This document shows, piece after piece, positions 34,453 through 45,857 of a DNA stretch of 64,000 bases. The notes under the pieces are model-generated. The model searched no databases, had not been told where the DNA came from, and worked only from the letters and a program-made list of their open reading frames with translations. Position 1 is the stretch's first letter, and every line of letters starts with the position of its first letter. Origin of the DNA: Paracentrotus lividus (Eukaryota; Echinodermata; Echinoidea; Camarodonta; Echinidae); contig CALNVZ010000174.1 in assembly GCA_940671915.1 (NCBI GenBank), forward strand, positions 16,115,515 through 16,179,514, read 5' to 3'. Made by a program: the position numbers and the translations under genes.

Positions 34453-37400
34453 TGCTGACCCTTCTAATTGAACTGCTGCTAAAAACCATTGAATATCAAA
34501 GCCCTTTTCAGCTTCATAATCCTACATGAGCTCTGATACCAGTCTCATAGTCACAAGGTACTACATGATATGGGTTACAGGTCACCTTCTTCAAAGTAAA
34601 TTTCCCCAGCAGCAATCTCACACCTCATTTAAGATCTATCAGCGCTCTTTCAGCCATCGATTCAAACCTCATTTCTTGCCAGTCACTGTTAATTCTCTTT
34701 CTATGATTATGATTCCTGGTTCAGAACCAATGACCTCACAGTGACAAGACCACAAGGCCTTCTATCAAAGTGAATAAATGTTCTCTTAACCCATCGAGTA
34801 CTCAGCCTGAATATATTTGGGGTTTAATCTATGGGAAAAGTGTTTTATAACCAAATCAGCTCGTCCCCAACCGGTTAAAAAATGCAATATCACAATTTTC
34901 CTTTCTCTATAATATCTCTGAGTTCACTACACTTAAGCTCATATCCAAAAATTAAAAGAAATCTCAAGATGAAAAATATCATACAGCAGATTTAGTCAAT
35001 TATAAAGTGAAATTTTGCTTTGCAAATTACCCTTGACTTTTGAAAACAAATACTTTATTTCAAGTCTTAAATAGTTTAGGACTCCGAGGTTGCTGGCAGA
35101 CATCCTTTTTGGAAAGTCATGATCAGAAGTTCTTCAGTAAAATCACAAGATTTCAGTTGGCAAGATCGAGGATTAGACTTTCAAACTCGAAGCAGACGGA
35201 AGCTCTCATTATTCCTGTCTAAGATGCAGGATCAAAATATTTGTTTTGATGACTTTTGATTCTGATATGGCAATCCCAGGAGTAAGACAGTTGCTAGGAG
35301 TAGTTTAGAGTACACTCAATCTCAGACATCCTTGCTTTTGAAAAAAGTCACAGCTGGTGTCTTTTAAAATTTAGTCAGGGATATGGCATTTGCCTGCCAA
35401 TAATAATTGGCATAATAATGAAAAGTTTGTTTCATGTAATGTTTGATATTTTGAATAAACTTTCCTCAGGCATACGGATCGTGTTGTGATACAAATTTCT
35501 AAAAAACATACTTTTATAATTATGTAAAGAAACCTAATAATATAGGCCAACATTTGTGATAAAATCTACAGAAATATATTGTCTTATTCAGATCCTATTG
35601 AAAAATCAGCAAGTTTTAGAATCATGTGTTATAGATTCATGTTTAAGTGCTAACTTCTATTATAGCATAATGCTAATACTTCTATTATAGCGTATTTTCA
35701 CAGATATCATTATTTTATCTGCAGAAAACGGGACTAACGTAAAATGCAAAGTAAATGCATCTTTCTGGCTTGTGCAAGATAGTTGTTGTATGTATTTCTA
35801 TCATTGCACTCCTTGTAACCTTGATATAAATATAAAACATCCTATCCTATTCCTTAAGAGAAGGGATTGGTGGGAAGAGGGGTATGGCCATTACAAGCTG
35901 ACCTCCATTTCAACCTCAAGATGGGAAGATGGAAGATCTTTCTCTTTATACCAAGGATGTATAGAGGTATCTCTGGGGATTCCCCTTTGAACCAATGATG
36001 TAGATAGAAGATCTCCTTGGGGAATCCCCTAAATGTAATTTGATAAGTCATGTGATGACAGCTGCTGTATAGTGCAAGTTCACTGATAGTTATATGAACC
36101 ACAAGAATACAATACATTGGAAGAGATAAAGAAAACCTATCGAGAGAAGAGTGGATTTTTTTTATAGCAGCTGTACAGGGACTATCAATAGTTCATTGAT
36201 TTATTAATTTTGAAGCTCTATAAATAAATCAAATTTTCAAAAGATGGGCTACTGAGAAAGGGTGTAGAGATGCTTCTGAGATGTGGCAAAGTTCATCCCA
36301 TTGCCAATGGTTAGAAGCTTATATCATACTGAGTTAAACCCATACATGTATGTATTATTATGATTGGAACAAATCCCTCTCCAACAGAGAGAATAATTTT
36401 ATAAAAGAAAATGAATCAAGCCCCTACCAATTCTTGATTTTTAAAAATTTGTTTAGCTCAAGAGTTAAAACTGTACAGAAAAATTGAGCTACTAAAATGT
36501 GATAATGGTAATGATTATTTCCAATTTTCAATCTATAGATCTCTATACCAGTATTTTTACCTTAAAAATCAGACACATGACCTAGAAAAAAATATGTGAG
36601 GGTGTCCCGTTTCTACTCATCTTAAGTGATTAATCCCTTTCGACAGAGAAAGGAAAATGTTTGTCACTCTTTCATTCTTATCTTTAATACCATCTCTCAC
36701 TTCGCTAATCCTTCTTCACCTAATTGCGCACTCCCTCCACTTCTTCCTGTCAAATGCATTGAGGGAATATTCCTGCTTTGTAACGAGCTTCCAAATTAAG
36801 TCTGATTTCATTATGCTCATCTAGGTTGTGCATTTAATTGAAGAAAAAATTGATGATTCATCACTTCTTACACCCCCCCCCTCTTCAATTAAGAAAGGGA
36901 TTTTCTTTTTAGAAAGTGGAGAATCAATTGATGAGTTTAATCACATTTCATGATCAATTTAAAATGCTCTCAGCTTTCTGACTTTCTGACCCCCCCCCCC
37001 CCAAAAAAAAAAAAAAAAATACTAGAAAACATTTCATATAATTGTAGTATAACGCAATTTTCTCATCAAAGTCAGGTAATTTAATAATAAAGTTTTTAAT
37101 CTCAAAATAATATGCAAAATGCCGCCAATACTTGGGAAGTCGTCCTTGATGTGACAATAGCGTGACAGACGATGACAAAGACGTCTTGCATCAATCAGGA
37201 AAACCACTTTCCCCCCTCGCTGGGAGCCACCTTACCTTCCCTACACTGCCTATCTACCTCTCCTCCACAAAATGATGACTGTTATATCTGCTGGGCATGT
37301 GTCTAGACTCTTGGGTAATTAGGTTAAATAATTAACATGTTGGAAGGGAATTCCTTATGGTATGGTAGTTGCCAAGGAGGGGCTGCATGTATGTTCGGTG

Positions 37401-39506
37401 ATGTCTTAATTGTTGCAATGTGGTGATGAGGAAACTTGGAAATGGCATGGCTCGCAGCGACATCGCTGATCAAGGGATGGTTCTCGTGTAATTGGATTTT
37501 GCCAGGTATACCCAGAGCTACAGTCATTTTTGCCTCAAACTGGATGGCAAAGTCAACTTTGTCTTGGAGAGATTTTTCCTACAGCATCAATGTGCATTTA
37601 TTGTCACTTTCGCATCACACTGCTCTTATTGAACACACAGTAATTGTTATAATGTTGTGCTGTAAAGTCAACGGCAGAATTAAAATAGTCTTTCGAAACA
37701 AAGCAGTTTTTATTTTGAATTTTTTTTTTTTTTAAATTCTCTATATCACAATAATGCATTCAGATATAAATCAGAAGAAATGAAATAGGGCAATCTTCTG
37801 AAAAGATATCCATTTATGCTGACATATCAAGTCACTGCCTCCATAATACTTGTGGAATTTGTAAATGAAACTGTTTCTAGTATCAAAATATCAGCTGACT
37901 TTGTTAGTCCAGATATTCAAGTACACACATGGATCAGTGTATAAAGCTACCATGTGATGAAAAGAGAGGTCTAGCAGCTGAAATCAATCCATAATTTGCC
38001 TAAATTAGACCATTTCTTGGCAGGCCTTGTAAATAAAGTGATACCATAATGATAGTTAATCACCAGGAAACTTAAATTCACTCTAAACTGTGGTGTATTT
38101 CTTTGTAGGGTAATAGAGAATGGATATTAGAAAGACCCAACATTCATCATTGGATAAAGGCATTTCCATCACAAAAAAATATGGCTAAATTAAACTTTTC
38201 CTTTGAGGCCTTGTAGCAAAGTGATATCATGTTGATACTTTAAAAATCATCTGGATATCTAAACTCATTTTGAATGGAGAAAATATATCAATGAGGTTCA
38301 ACATTCCTGATTGGATAAAGGGATTCCATAATCAAATGAAATGAAAGCCCAAGACAGACTAGCGTTAAGTATCAGGTGACAGTATCAAGACCATCAATGA
38401 TATCTAATTACACCACACATTATTGGTGTCAGTTACACAATCTCCCAAGTCCCAAGTCAGCCAGAAGAACAGAAGAGCGTATTTTTACTAATATTTGATG
38501 ACAACTATTTGCAATTTGCAATGACACTTGCGTTAAAAAGAGTGGTTTTAGGGGGCCTCAATCATTGTTGAAATTAATGTATGAAACTTCGTTAATGAGT
38601 TCATGATTTCTATTTCAATTAAATAAAACTTCACAATCATTTAACATAGGCCTAATTGTTATGCTTATTTCTAATTCTATACTTTATTCGGTGACTTGCG
38701 CGTAGGAAACCTTGAAAATTTGGCTACCAAACAACATTATTATCTATGGCATTCTATATTATGTTTCAAACACATTCAGGGAAGTTTAAATGCAATGAAT
38801 CTAATCCAACTTTTGTTTTCAATATTTAGTCATGTGATTTTTTTCCCCAAACTTTTTACAAATTTAAATTTTGTACATTGTCGACAACTTGAAAAATGAA
38901 TTAACACATGGCCATGCATAATAAATCTTATAATTACTTTCCTAGCATAATAATTCTTTTAATTACTTTCCTAACAGTGGTTGTCTTTAGTTACAGTTAT
39001 GAACTATACAATTATAATATTTTTCTCTTTAATACTAGTGCTAAAAAATAATTTTATGAAAAACAACAGTCTGCAGAGTTATTTTGAAGTATTCATGCCA
39101 TTCAAGACATTTTAAAAACTAAAAGAAAACTAACTATGTGGAAACTAGGTTGATTGGGTTTCGACAGAAGTGTATTAATTGGATATGATTATTTACGTCT
39201 CAGACAAACCTTTAATTTCACCATTCAAAAATCTTGAATCGGTATCGAACTCGGGTCCGATCTCTGTGAATGCAAAAAGTTTCATTATTGAAGTGAACAT
39301 GACCAATCAACCAACTGAAGTACCCCTCCTGTTTTCTGCTACAAATTAATGTCGGATGCAAAGTGTTAATATGCTTCAGGTGATAACTCAGTTACACCAT
39401 AGATAAACACAGATGCAATGCTATATATTTCCACCATCAAATTAATCAAATTCCATTTTCAATCCGGAAGCCGAGCTATCTTTCCCACTGATTATTAAAC
39501 ACGTAC

Positions 39507-39704
39507 CTGAAATCTTGTCCTCTCGGACGCAAACTCCTGATAGTGGCACATGGCGTCGAGGACCTTCTTGTGACCTCCAGGGACCAGACAGACTCCTCCC
39601 ATGATCTCCAGGACAGCTATCTTGGTCTTGATGTTCTCTGTGATCATACTCTGGGAGATGATGTTGATTGATGTGGGATGGGCTAGGACGTTGGCTCGGC
39701 CAAG
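39507..39704 (-). CDS. DAAM: DAAM exon: FH3/DID armadillo core
   Basis: A 198-nt (66-codon) phase 0-0 exon, acceptor CTCTCTACAG and donor GTACGT. It reads [20 protein letters not shown], then [20 protein letters not shown], then [20 protein letters not shown], then ERTRFQ. It matches DAAM1 QGRAHVLAHSESINVIAQSL, then STENIKTKVAVLEILGAVCL, then [20 protein letters not shown], then ERTRFQ. The ENIKTK and [14 protein letters not shown] blocks are strongly conserved in formin DID domains. This is the clearest single piece of evidence for the DAAM assignment on the N-terminal side. Confidence 0.98.
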
Positions 39705-40077
39705 CTGTAGAGAGAGAGAGTTGGGCAGGGATGGGAAAAAATAAAGACAATCAAAAATTAGAATTTGATTTACATTAAGGTCTTAGACCCCAGGTATTTG
39801 TACCTGCAACATGAAGTTTGATCCGGGAAGCGACTTAAGTAGTACTCCAGGCCAGGTTTTAATAAACGCATGCTAGCATGTTCAAAATAAATAAAAAAGG
39901 GGGTGATATTATCAAATATTAAAAAATAATTGAATCTTTGATCTCAACATTTTATATCATTGTGATTGATCAATAATAATAGTTCATTCTTAATGATTGT
40001 AAAATCTAACTTTTAAAAAGAATGAAGATTAAAATTTCAACAGATTAAAAAAAAAATGCAATGGCTATTTTGAGGGT

Positions 40078-40290
40078 TATTGTACTCTTGGAAATATTTG
40101 TGGTTCATTTATTTGCGTGGATTTTGCGCAAAGATCAGCAGGCACGAATTTAAAAACACGCATATATATGAGCATGTTTTCTCATGCATGTTTTACATGA
40201 GTTCAATTGCCTTCTTACGTCAATGCAGCGCGAATAATTAATCATGCGAAAATAACCGCAAAAAAAGAATTACAATTTTTGTAACACTGT
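40078..40290. mobile_element. Element of the TTCGCG/TTTGCGTGG family, copy 1
   Basis: It is alignable with 60341-60590: both carry GGAAATATT(T/C)G(T/C)GG, GCGCAAAGATCAGCAGGC or GCGCCAAGATCAGCAAGC, an ...ATATATGAGCATG or ...ATATACGAGCATG block, and TTAATCA(T/C). The ends are poorly defined. It is a non-autonomous interspersed repeat in this window with two clear copies and perhaps a third at 13232-13431. Confidence 0.65.
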
Positions 40291-43049
40291 CACCGTATGT
40301 CCACTTGAATTTGAATGACATCTAATTTTTTTAACTCTTGATATATCATTTTGTACATGTAGTATAAATCATATACATTCGTCTTCTTTTTTTTTTTCTT
40401 TTTTTTGTATCCTTTTCTTTAAAAAAATCTGTTATTTTCCCTTGAAGTATGTAGTTCATAGTTAGACATTACATGTCGCCTGTAAACGAAGAGAGCACAA
40501 AGTGCATCAACACTAAAATGGCACAATTAGTATATTGCACAATAGTAATAAGTAATCGATGAGAAAAAGTAGATTTTGACATAAACAAATGCCAAATTAT
40601 TCATGGTGACGCTTGCTTTGAAATTAGCATTACATGTAAGGTGTAAGGCAGCCACATGGCGACTAACTTCACACCAACGTCACCACTGGGATATGTGGCA
40701 ACGCCTAGCCAAAGTTGTCAACCAATTAACTAGCTACCATCTGCTCAGCTAATGCTACTGGAAAGTGATGCTTTTATGTGGTGGGAAAAGCTTGTTTTGT
40801 TTTTCCCCCAGTCCATAGACATCATACATTTTATTATAATACAGTCAACTCCTATTAAAGCAAGGTGCTAGAGACTATGCTAATTACCTTGCATTATATT
40901 GAACACATATCGGCACTGGGAGAACTGCCTAAAAACAAAATCCCATTGTATCTGAGCTCATTTTAAGAGGAATGGATTGTATTGGTATGTTTAACTGCGT
41001 GTATACTTCTGAAAGATGACAAATATGAAAGTTTTATGGACATCTACTGTAAATAAAGTATTGACAGTCTTTTAGGATTACGAACATGAATCAAGAACCT
41101 CAATTCAACTAGGTTGTACATTTTATCTTTATGTACACATAGCACTAAAACATTTGAAACTATAATTCAAAAGTTAGTGAGGTCAAGACTTTTCTTTGAA
41201 AAGTGATAACATGTATGATAAAGCAACTACTGAAAACAACGCTGCAAGTCAATTTCTTTATTTGCACTTTTATATCATTGGTTTTATTACATGAATTTTG
41301 GAGGTTTTGAAAATTTCAAAGTGTAATTCTTAATGATCCGCAATGTCAAATTGGTTTGTATAAATCTGGAAGAGGATTAATCCCTAAGCCAGTGTAGTTT
41401 TAATTGTAAAGCTGGCTTAAATCTCATGGAATTTATTGGTAAAGGAAGGATGTGATGAAACAAATGGACCGTCTATACTCAGAAAAAGAGAATGAGTCAG
41501 GGGCTCGTAAATCACATTCACAGACCACGGGGACATGTGTCAAGGATTGCATGCATCGCACGTAACTTCAGGAGGGGAAAGTGTGCATTTATTCAAAAGA
41601 AGATTCACTGCCATTTTTTTATTTGACCATATATATTCAGCTTCTTTAATGTTAGCCTCAGAACCTCCTCCATATAACCTAAGGTGTATCAAATGTGTTT
41701 CCAATCCTTGAGTGGATGTTAAAAATGTATATCTTGAAGGAGAGGGGGAAAAAAAGTGTTTTAATATTTATCTTATGTTATCCTACAGAAAGATAGCTTT
41801 AATCCTCAACAATACATGTATAATCAATTTTTTTTCAATACATCTTACAAAAATAACAGCCTGATCTCTAAAAAAAACTTATCATTTACTTCATCCCAAA
41901 CTTTGTCCGGATCCAAGTGTAGGACAGGATATTTCATACTGTGAAATTAAGATGACCTAAGTTATGAATTCTACTATCACTTCCAGCAGAACTTTAAGCT
42001 TTGATCGAGGGAGGGCAGTTCCTGGGTTATTCTTAGCATCTCTCTCTCAGCTTCCGTGCAGTCTCACAGGATATCATAATTTCATGACATAATTGGCAAC
42101 CTGTTAGGTTCTCCTTATCTACCTGTGTTCACATAATGGTTGAAAATATGTTTATGACTCCAAAATTCTATAACACTTCCAGTATAATTGATATTGTTAT
42201 TACTACTTGAAGGAAATTTATTGTAAGTGAATTTCTGTTGGTTATAGTGAGATTAACAAATATATATATTTTTGTTGAAAGCAAGAGACTTTTGCTATGA
42301 CCATAACTTTGAATGATACTGTCATAAAGTAATCAATATAGAATTCTGTAGATTGCACATTAATAATATCTGTTTTCTTATGCATTATACTCATTTTATT
42401 GGATAAATGTCTTATCCAAGTTATTAATATATTTTTCTATAATTTCAATATCATTTTGAAATAAACCTTAAAACTATTAATGTATATTTTTTCAATATAA
42501 ACAAAATATATATACATTAATTCAATCAGGTTCCCCATTAATGTGTCAAAGATGGCTTTAATAAACAACAAATCATGATACAATAGTTTTCTATATTGTT
42601 CATAATTACAAATTCACACGTGTACAAATAATATTGTATCATTGTTTCTGAATTGAATGTTTTAACTCAATCTGACAGTGAATTCGTTCGCTGATAGGGT
42701 ATCAGATTTTTGTAGGATGTAATTGTATTATTCATATGATGTTTTTGGTGTGGATAGGCCCTAGATTACATGTATGTAATGTGATATTTATGGATAATTA
42801 CAGACATTGGCTTTCACTGATACAACACCTTACACCGACTTTCAAAATGAGAACATATCTATTCACGGAATGTGACCTTTGTGATGTGAACAGGGTGGTA
42901 ATGTGATAGTTGTTTATCACTGTGTATAGAAGGGAAGTTCACATTCAGTCACTGATCATATCCATCTCTAATGTAAAGCCATTCTTCAGCATGTGAACAC
43001 ATCCCTAATTAAGGTGACACATGTGTTCCTGTCATTGTACAATCCTTAT

Positions 43050-43393
43050 CACATGGGCATGAGACCTTTTTCAGTATGAACAGGGATAGTAATGTGATAT
43101 TTATATATCATGGGCATGATACCTTTTCAGTATGAACAGGGATAGTAATGTGATATTTATATATCATGGGCTTGAGACCTTTTTCAGTATGAACAGGGAT
43201 AGTAATGTGATAATTTATATATCATGGGCTTGAGACCTTTTTCAGTATGAACAGGGATAGTAATGTGATATTTATATATCATGGGCTTGAGACTTTTTCA
43301 GTATGAACAGGGATAGTAATGTGATATTTATATATCATGGGCTTGAGACCTTTTCAGTATGAACAGGGATAGTAATGTGATATTTATATATCA
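43050..43393. repeat. 57-bp tandem repeat (six copies)
   Basis: The unit contains CATGGGCTTGAGACC, TTTTTCAGTATGAACAGGG and ATAGTAATGTGATATTTATA. The word CAGTATGAAC starts at 43072, 43128, 43185, 43243, 43299 and 43355, so the period is 56-58 bp. Copies differ by one or two bases or single-T indels. Looser relatives of the unit lie just upstream (GTGAACAGGGTGGTAATGTG near 42888). Confidence 0.95.
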
Positions 43394-43976
43394 TTGCATT
43401 CACCGATACCCATCATACACCTGCTAGATGGGATCAGATAAGGTTTCCTTTTGCGTCAAATCTCAATCTCAAATCTCAATCTCCGAGAGTGTTTGTTGTA
43501 GGAAGGAGATGACTGGCAATTCCTACCTTTGTTAAAAAAATAAACTTTCTTCTTTGTCTTGGGGTTACCTTACAAAAATGTTGTTACTCACCTTCTATAT
43601 GTTTTGTGAGAATAAGTCAATTTTGGATAAGGATTTCCCTTTACTTCCCCCCCCCCTTTTTTTTCCGCCTTTTTTTATTGCATTATGAATGGCTTTGAGG
43701 TACATTATTTCTTTAAAACAACAGCAATGTTGGGGTTACACAAGTTTACATTTCTTTCACAGAATTTCTTTCCATTTATACATATTTCGTGAAAGATTAC
43801 CTGTAATGCCTTCTTTTAGTTTTAAAATGTTTCTACATTTTTTAAGATGCCAATGTCAAAACTAGGCTTTAAAAATTAAACAGATTATCTGTACATCAAA
43901 ATCATTCTAAGATGAAATTGTTTTCTTCTCAATCCAACATTAATGAATTCCTTGTAATTTTCATGAACATCTACAT

Positions 43977-44112
43977 GACAACCTTGTGATACTTCATGAA
44001 TTATTCATGAAGACCTAGTGGTATTTCATTAATTATTCATACATGTAAAGACCTGGTGATGCTTCATGAATTATTCATTAGGACCATGTGATACTTACTG
44101 AATTATTCATAA
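43977..44112. repeat. Tandem repeat spanning an exon-intron junction
   Basis: Four direct units, 31-38 bp apart, of the form GACCxxGTGATxCTTCATGAATTATTCAT. The last unit (about 44081-44112) contains the true donor of the DAAM exon ending at 44099. Read on the minus strand the units give ATGAATAATTCAGTAAGTAT (real) and ATGAATAATTCATGAAGTAT-type copies in the intron, where the GT of the donor is lost. Confidence 0.85.
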
Positions 44113-44234
44113 GAGCTTTGATACAGCCAATAACAGATGTGTGGATGGGGCTCTCCATAGTCTCATAGTCCATCTTCTCCAAGAAGTTGAGGAGGACAGA
44201 AAGACCGTCCAAGTCCAGAAACCTCATCACAAAT
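44099..44234 (-). CDS. DAAM: DAAM exon: GBD/FH3
   Basis: A 136-nt exon, acceptor ATCTTTCAG and donor GTAAGT. It reads (K)[19 protein letters not shown], then [20 protein letters not shown], then ALMNNS. It matches DAAM1 RFVTRFIDLDGLSCILNFLK, then TMDYETSESRIHTSLIGCIK, then ALMNNSQ. One leading base completes the lysine codon from the previous exon, and it ends in phase 0. This region binds Rho-GTP and overlaps the armadillo domain. Its donor end is included in a tandem repeat. Confidence 0.97.
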
Positions 44235-45219
44235 CTGAAAGATACAAGGGAGTTTTACAAGATATAAGATATTTTATCAAGTCCAATAAATTGAAATTTG
44301 TTGTCCACCAGCACAGTAAAACAATTATTCACTTGAATGCAAGTAGAATCTAGGCATATATAAACAAATTATGAATGTTATGAACATTTTTAATGTTAGT
44401 GAAAGAAATCTCTAATTAACTTAATTCTGTATTCATATAAGGCCAACATGTATTCGTATAAGGCCTACACATGATTCTAAAAACTACAACTATATGTATT
44501 TAAATCCTATATGAGGGTCTGTATATATATCATAGGTTGTCTACTCAGAGCTGTTTTGGAGCTATCTGCAACATTGGTTATATTTTACAAACCCTTGGTA
44601 CTCAAACAGGTCTACAACAATTTACATGCTTTTTGAGGGACTGAATTACTTCAAATAATTACCATGATCCTGTTTGACAAACCAGTTATGCCACAGCATA
44701 CAACTATTTACATAATATTTAAAGGACAGATTTACTTCATAGGCTTTATGCTGAGAGTTGTCTTTATGTTACCTGCCAAGTTGCACTTGCTTCCCAAACA
44801 CTCACACTTCAAGCTACATCTATTTACATCCTATTCAAGGAACAGACTTTCTTATAGGTTGTGGCTCGGTAGCTGTGTTGAGACATTCCACCAACTTGTT
44901 CCTGCTCCACAAACCCCTGATACTGCAACCTAGTTTTTAGATCCTAGTTGATGGAGTGGTTTACTTCATTTATAAAATTAGTCCTTTTTGTAAAACCTAC
45001 ATCTATTTACATCCTATTCAAGGGGCTGACTTACTTCATAGGTTGTATCCTGAGAGCTGTGTTGAGGCAATCCACGGCCAAATTGGTCCTGCTCCACAAA
45101 CCCGATACCACAACGTACTTTTTCGATCTTATTTGATGGACTGGTCTACTTCATATATAATACTGGTCCTTTTTGTAAGAACTACATCTATTTACATCCT
45201 ATTCAAGGGGCTGACTTAC
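44235..45219. other. DAAM intron made largely of exon-derived tandem copies
   Basis: A 985-bp intron. From about 44450 to 45135 it consists of degenerate direct copies of the neighbouring exon 45220-45308 and its flanking intron, listed separately. Confidence 0.8.
44450..45135 (-). repeat. Degenerate tandem copies of the adjacent DAAM exon
   Basis: Four imperfect direct copies of the block around exon 45220-45308. The plus-strand landmark TACTTCATAGGTTGT(G/A)TCC recurs at 45033-45050, and in weaker form near 44850, 44735 and 44530. The shared upstream word CTACATCTATTTACATCCTA lies at 44998-45017 and 44814-44833. The copy nearest the exon (45035-~45123) keeps the donor ATGAA|GTAAGT and an open frame ending LNTALRIQPMK, against LKTALRTQPMK in the real exon. 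The older copies have lost the donor (TATAAGAAAG) or more. The spacing is irregular, about 115-207 bp. Confidence 0.85.
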
Positions 45220-45308
45220 TTCATAGGTTGTGTCCTGAGAGCCGTCTTCAGACTGTCCACCACCTTGGTCCTGTTTGCAATCTCATCTTCCCCCGTTGTG
45301 AAAATAAG
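45220..45308 (-). CDS. DAAM: DAAM exon: GBD
   Basis: An 89-nt exon, acceptor TTTATTTAG and donor GTAAGT. It reads LIFTTGEDEIANRTKVVDSL then KTALRTQPM plus two bases. It matches the DAAM1 segment EEEEERSKTIESLKTALRTK then PMRF, in the Rho-binding GBD. It enters in phase 0 and leaves in phase 2. The polypyrimidine tract is short but the AG and phase agree with both neighbours. Degenerate copies of this exon fill the next intron. Confidence 0.93.
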
Positions 45309-45788
45309 CTAAATAAAAGAACAAATAAAAGTTAATTTCCAGGGATTCTTTATGAGGGACAGTTTCCTTTACATTTAAACTTTAATTCTGTGAAAATATA
45401 ATGTTTACAAAAAATTGAAGAACAAATTGGAAATGCGTATTTTGATTTGCACTAACAAAAATTCAATGGCAAAAGGTGCAATTTGTAGGATTTTTTCCTT
45501 TTAATCTTAGCTTTCAAACTTAGCTCCTCAACAACAAAAAAGTGTTTTTATATGATTTGAAATGATAGATCCTATGATTTGTTTATATTATCTCTGCTGA
45601 TGTCTTTTCAAGACAAAGTCATGTTCATTTAATTGAGGAAAAAAATACAAGGGCCAGTAATTCTAGAAAGATGGAAATAAGAATGAAGAGGGAACTTCTC
45701 CTTTTGCTAAAAAAGGCAATACTAATAACAGACATTAAAAAGAGTCTTGCCTTATCTTTTAAATTGAATTGCAAGAGGTACTACTCAC
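45309..45788. other. DAAM intron
   Basis: A 480-bp AT-rich intron. Nothing else is visible. Confidence 0.75.
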
Positions 45789-45857
45789 TGTCATCATTGC
45801 ATTGATCTGGTCTAAGTAATAGTCAGGCCATGCTGTAGAATTGGGGTCTTCTGCCTC
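45789..45857 (-). CDS. DAAM: DAAM exon: first visible, GBD
   Basis: A 69-nt (23-codon) phase 0-0 exon, acceptor TTTGTGTAG and donor GTGAGT. It reads EAEDPNSTAWPDYYLDQINA then MMT. It matches DAAM1 QEENKGATSWPEFYIDQLNS then MAA, near residue 100 of about 1080. It is the most 5' exon I can recognise. The roughly 90 upstream codons, including the start methionine and the helix that precedes the GBD, must lie beyond the right edge of the window or in a form I cannot see. Confidence 0.93.

Larger units (their letters stand above)
39705..44098. other. 4.4-kb DAAM intron
   Basis: A TTTGCGTGG-type element at 40078-40290, a possible transposon remnant near 40853-40960 (CAGTCAACTCCTATTAAAGC), a 57-bp minisatellite at 43050-43393, and tandem copies of the next exon's donor region at 43977-44112. 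The rest is AT-rich with no coding signal. Confidence 0.7.

Noticed and set aside
40853-40960. Tigger/mariner-like terminus CAGTCAACTCCTATTAAAGC
   Set aside because: Only one end is recognisable and no matching inverted end was found nearby, so it is mentioned in the intron note but not called as an element.
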